DNA of 64,000 nucleotides from Pseudomonadota bacterium (lineage in GTDB: Bacteria; Pseudomonadota; Gammaproteobacteria; Xanthomonadales; SZUA-38). How positions within the stretch are numbered: position 1 is the stretch's first letter; every line of letters begins with the position of its first letter. The position numbers were made by a program, and so were the translations under genes. Below, in pieces: positions 62,708 to 64,000 of this stretch. Below the pieces are notes generated by a model. It did no database searches. It saw nothing but the letters and a program-made list of their open reading frames with translations, and was not told the DNA's origin. The stretch covers positions 124,001 to 188,000 of the forward strand of contig JBCCCR010000005.1 of NCBI GenBank assembly GCA_039033415.1. Reading direction: 5' to 3'.

Positions 62708-62731
62708 GCCGTCAGCGTCTGCGCTGACGGC
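62708..62731. terminator. Perfect 10-bp stem-loop between convergent genes
   Basis: GCCGTCAGCG-TCTG-CGCTGACGGC forms a perfect stem with a four-base loop between the metallopeptidase and CBS genes. It has no U-tract. It may terminate or insulate both convergent transcripts. Confidence 0.45.
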
Positions 62732-62762
62732 TAGGAGCGAGGGCCCTAGGTTTGCCGCGTTA

Positions 62763-62782
62763 GCTCGGCACACCTGCCGAGC
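62763..62782. terminator. Perfect 8-bp stem-loop just after the CBS gene
   Basis: GCTCGGCA-CACC-TGCCGAGC lies three bases beyond the CBS stop, reading leftward. Its position suits an RNA-stabilising or terminating hairpin of the minus-strand transcript, but a U-tract is missing. Confidence 0.4.
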
Positions 62783-62785
62783 GGA

Positions 62786-63232
62786 TCATCGATACGCGAA
62801 GTTCCCGTTGATGTAGGTGGTGAGGTTTTGAATCTCGTCTTCTTTGGCCCGCATCTTGTGCGTGACCAGCTCGCCGATTCCCAAGACACCGACCACTTTT
62901 CGACCGTGAACAACCGGAAGGTGACGGATGTTTTGCTGGCCCATGACCCTGAGGCACTCGTCCAGCGTATGCTGTTCGCTCACCGTCACGACATCAGCGG
63001 TCATAATCTCCGAAACGGGAGTATCCGCTGATGCTTTGCGCTGCAGAATAATCTTCCGCGCGTAGTCGCGTTCAGAAATCACACCTGACAAATGGTCGAG
63101 ATCGTCCAGCACAACCAGAGCACCGCAGTCTTTTTCCGCCATTAATTCAACGGCTTTAAACACGGGTGCGTCTTGATGAACGCTAAAGACGTTGCGACCT
63201 TTTTCGTCGAGAAATTGGCTGACTGTCGACAT
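62786..63232 (-). CDS. CBS-domain pair protein
   Basis: The 148-residue product is two CBS domains (~8-68 and ~72-135), with VVLDDLDHLSGVISERDYAR and VVHGRKVVGVLGIGELVTHK holding the typical strand-turn-helix pattern and Asp/Arg ligands. CBS pairs bind adenine nucleotides and regulate partner proteins. It stands alone here, with GAGATAAGCC before the ATG. No partner can be named. Confidence 0.9.
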   Translation of the reverse strand: MSTVSQFLDEKGRNVFSVHQDAPVFKAVELMAEKDCGALVVLDDLDHLSGVISERDYARKIILQRKASADTPVSEIMTADVVTVSEQHTLDECLRVMGQQNIRHLPVVHGRKVVGVLGIGELVTHKMRAKEDEIQNLTTYINGNFAYR

Positions 63233-63412
63233 GGCTTATCTCAAACACTGATTTACGGCATCTCACGGTGCACCATGGCGAGTGAAGAACATGTGGAAAG
63301 ACCGAAACCCGGCATCGAATATGCAAACAAAGCCAAGGGGAGCGATTGCGCCAGCGCGGGGCAATCGATGAGGCAGCAAAGGAGTTAGCGCCCTCGGTCT
63401 TGAACCGATTGA

Positions 63413-63847
63413 CTATCCATCATTATCGTCAACTTGCGTGACGGGGCTGTGCGTAACACCCAGTTGGGTGATCAGAAGCGCAGCCCCGATCAAGGCAAAA
63501 CCCTTAACGAATGACGCCTGCTGAATCACCCGCCACGCCTCGTCGGTGGCGTTCAGCATTTCATAACCGTGCACCAAAATGGTGACGGGAAGCAGAAAAA
63601 TGATCAGCAGCCAGCCGCCAAGCCGCGGCCGCCAGTTAAACAGTATCATTCCGGCTCCGGCTAACTCCACGACACCTGACGTCAGCACCCAGAATTCTCG
63701 ATAAGGGACACCTTCATGCATCAAAGCCACGTAGCCGGGGATGTTGGTGAAGTGCGTAACGCCCGACAGCAGGAACAGCAGCGTGAACAAAAGCCGGCCC
63801 ACCAGCGTAATAGCAAGGTGATTGGGTAGTTGCTTTTCGGAAAACAT
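63413..63847 (-). CDS. DoxX-like small integral membrane protein
   Basis: The 144-residue protein has four hydrophobic segments with DoxX-type features: LVGRLLFTLLFLLSGVTHF, FWVLTSGVVELAGAGMILF and WLLIIFLLPVTILVHGYEM. ATG 63847 is preferred because GAGGG lies 9 bases upstream; the ATG 27 bases earlier lacks one. The region ahead of it contains a spaced inverted repeat, and a probable regulator starts divergently beyond it. Genes of this type are commonly switched on by TetR-like repressors that respond to reactive or toxic compounds. Confidence 0.75.
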   Translation of the reverse strand: MFSEKQLPNHLAITLVGRLLFTLLFLLSGVTHFTNIPGYVALMHEGVPYREFWVLTSGVVELAGAGMILFNWRPRLGGWLLIIFLLPVTILVHGYEMLNATDEAWRVIQQASFVKGFALIGAALLITQLGVTHSPVTQVDDNDG

Positions 63848-63877
63848 CGACGCGTGCCCTCGGTTTGCTGGCATTTA

Positions 63878-63935
63878 CGTACCATTCGGTATTTAATTTA
63901 CACTAGATCAACCAAATATTGAACCGTTTGGTACG
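63878..63935. promoter_or_regulatory. Spaced inverted repeat in a divergent promoter region
   Basis: CGTACCATTCGGT (63878-63890) and ACCGTTTGGTACG (63923-63935) are inverted copies matching at 11 of 13 positions, 32 bases apart. They flank the AT-rich promoter gap between the DoxX-like gene and the divergent start at 63967. They are candidate binding sites for a local repressor. Confidence 0.5.
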
Positions 63936-63966
63936 ATATTGGTGACTTTTCGCCTGTTCCAAATCG

Positions 63967-64000
63967 ATGACCACCCCGATGACTAACAAAACCGGCCGCG
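63967..64000 (+). CDS. Start of a probable regulator gene, cut by right window edge
   Basis: ATG at 63967 (or 63979) opens a frame MTTPMTNKTGR that runs off the edge. A short basic start like this, divergent from a DoxX-like gene and preceded by a spaced palindrome, suggests a TetR-type repressor, but only 11 codons are visible. Confidence 0.3.
   Translation, partial: MTTPMTNKTGR

Noticed and set aside
1-64000. tRNA, rRNA, insertion sequence, integrase or prophage genes
   Set aside because: I found no sequence that supports any of them; short weak similarities were not convincing by eye.

Overview
The window reads as chromosome from a Gram-negative, aerobic, heterotrophic proteobacterium. 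The evidence is three TonB-dependent receptors, a FecI/FecR/FecA-type iron locus with a Fur-like box, lipoprotein signals and many large Sec-exported proteins. The sequence is fairly GC-rich. Gene content and the style of the exported proteins suggest a gammaproteobacterium, perhaps near Xanthomonadales/Chromatiales, but that placement is inference. I see no rRNA, tRNA, CRISPR array, insertion sequence or integrase.

Region 1 (1-18 kb) is catabolic and transport-related. It starts with a TonB receptor cut by the left edge, then a DoxX-like membrane protein with an AraC regulator. A minus-strand block follows: LysR regulator, beta-keto acid cleavage enzyme (BKACE), hotdog thioesterase and Fe(II)/2-oxoglutarate dioxygenase. 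Divergent to it are a TPR-sulfotransferase and a very compact plus-strand run: TonB receptor, SDR, MDR oxidoreductase, carboxylesterase lipoprotein, BCCT transporter and the two aconitase-X subunits. BKACE plus thioesterase plus BCCT resembles carnitine/betaine breakdown, but the substrate is unproven.

Region 2 (18-29.6 kb) holds ordinary accessory genes: a serine hydrolase lipoprotein, a TTG-started GMC oxidoreductase with a twin-arginine-like leader, a TPR protein with a membrane partner, a NarL-type two-component pair preceded by a perfect palindrome, a zinc deacylase, an M17 aminopeptidase, and a LemA/DUF3137 pair.

Region 3 (29.6-51 kb) is the most unusual. It contains seven exported proteins, most built of repeats. 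They include a roughly 3,513-residue protein with 12 cadherin-like repeats, an NHL-like propeller, two legumain-like (C13-type) domains of which the second has lost its catalytic residues, FN3 domains and a GATase-like end. Five of the seven, plus the 938-residue protein at 57.9-60.7 kb, end in the same short tail [I/V/L]F-x-x-[G/S]-FE, although their folds differ. This is the best candidate in the window for an undescribed sorting or secretion signal.

Region 4 (51-57.9 kb) is an iron-acquisition operon read leftward from a Fur-like box: ECF sigma factor, FecR anti-sigma, STN-containing TonB receptor, two small membrane proteins and a PepSY reductase-like protein. Region 5 (57.9-64 kb) contains a choice-of-anchor I/phytase-esterase composite, a CPBP membrane protease, a small exported HExxH metallopeptidase, a CBS-pair protein, a DoxX-like protein and the probable start of a divergent regulator cut by the right edge.
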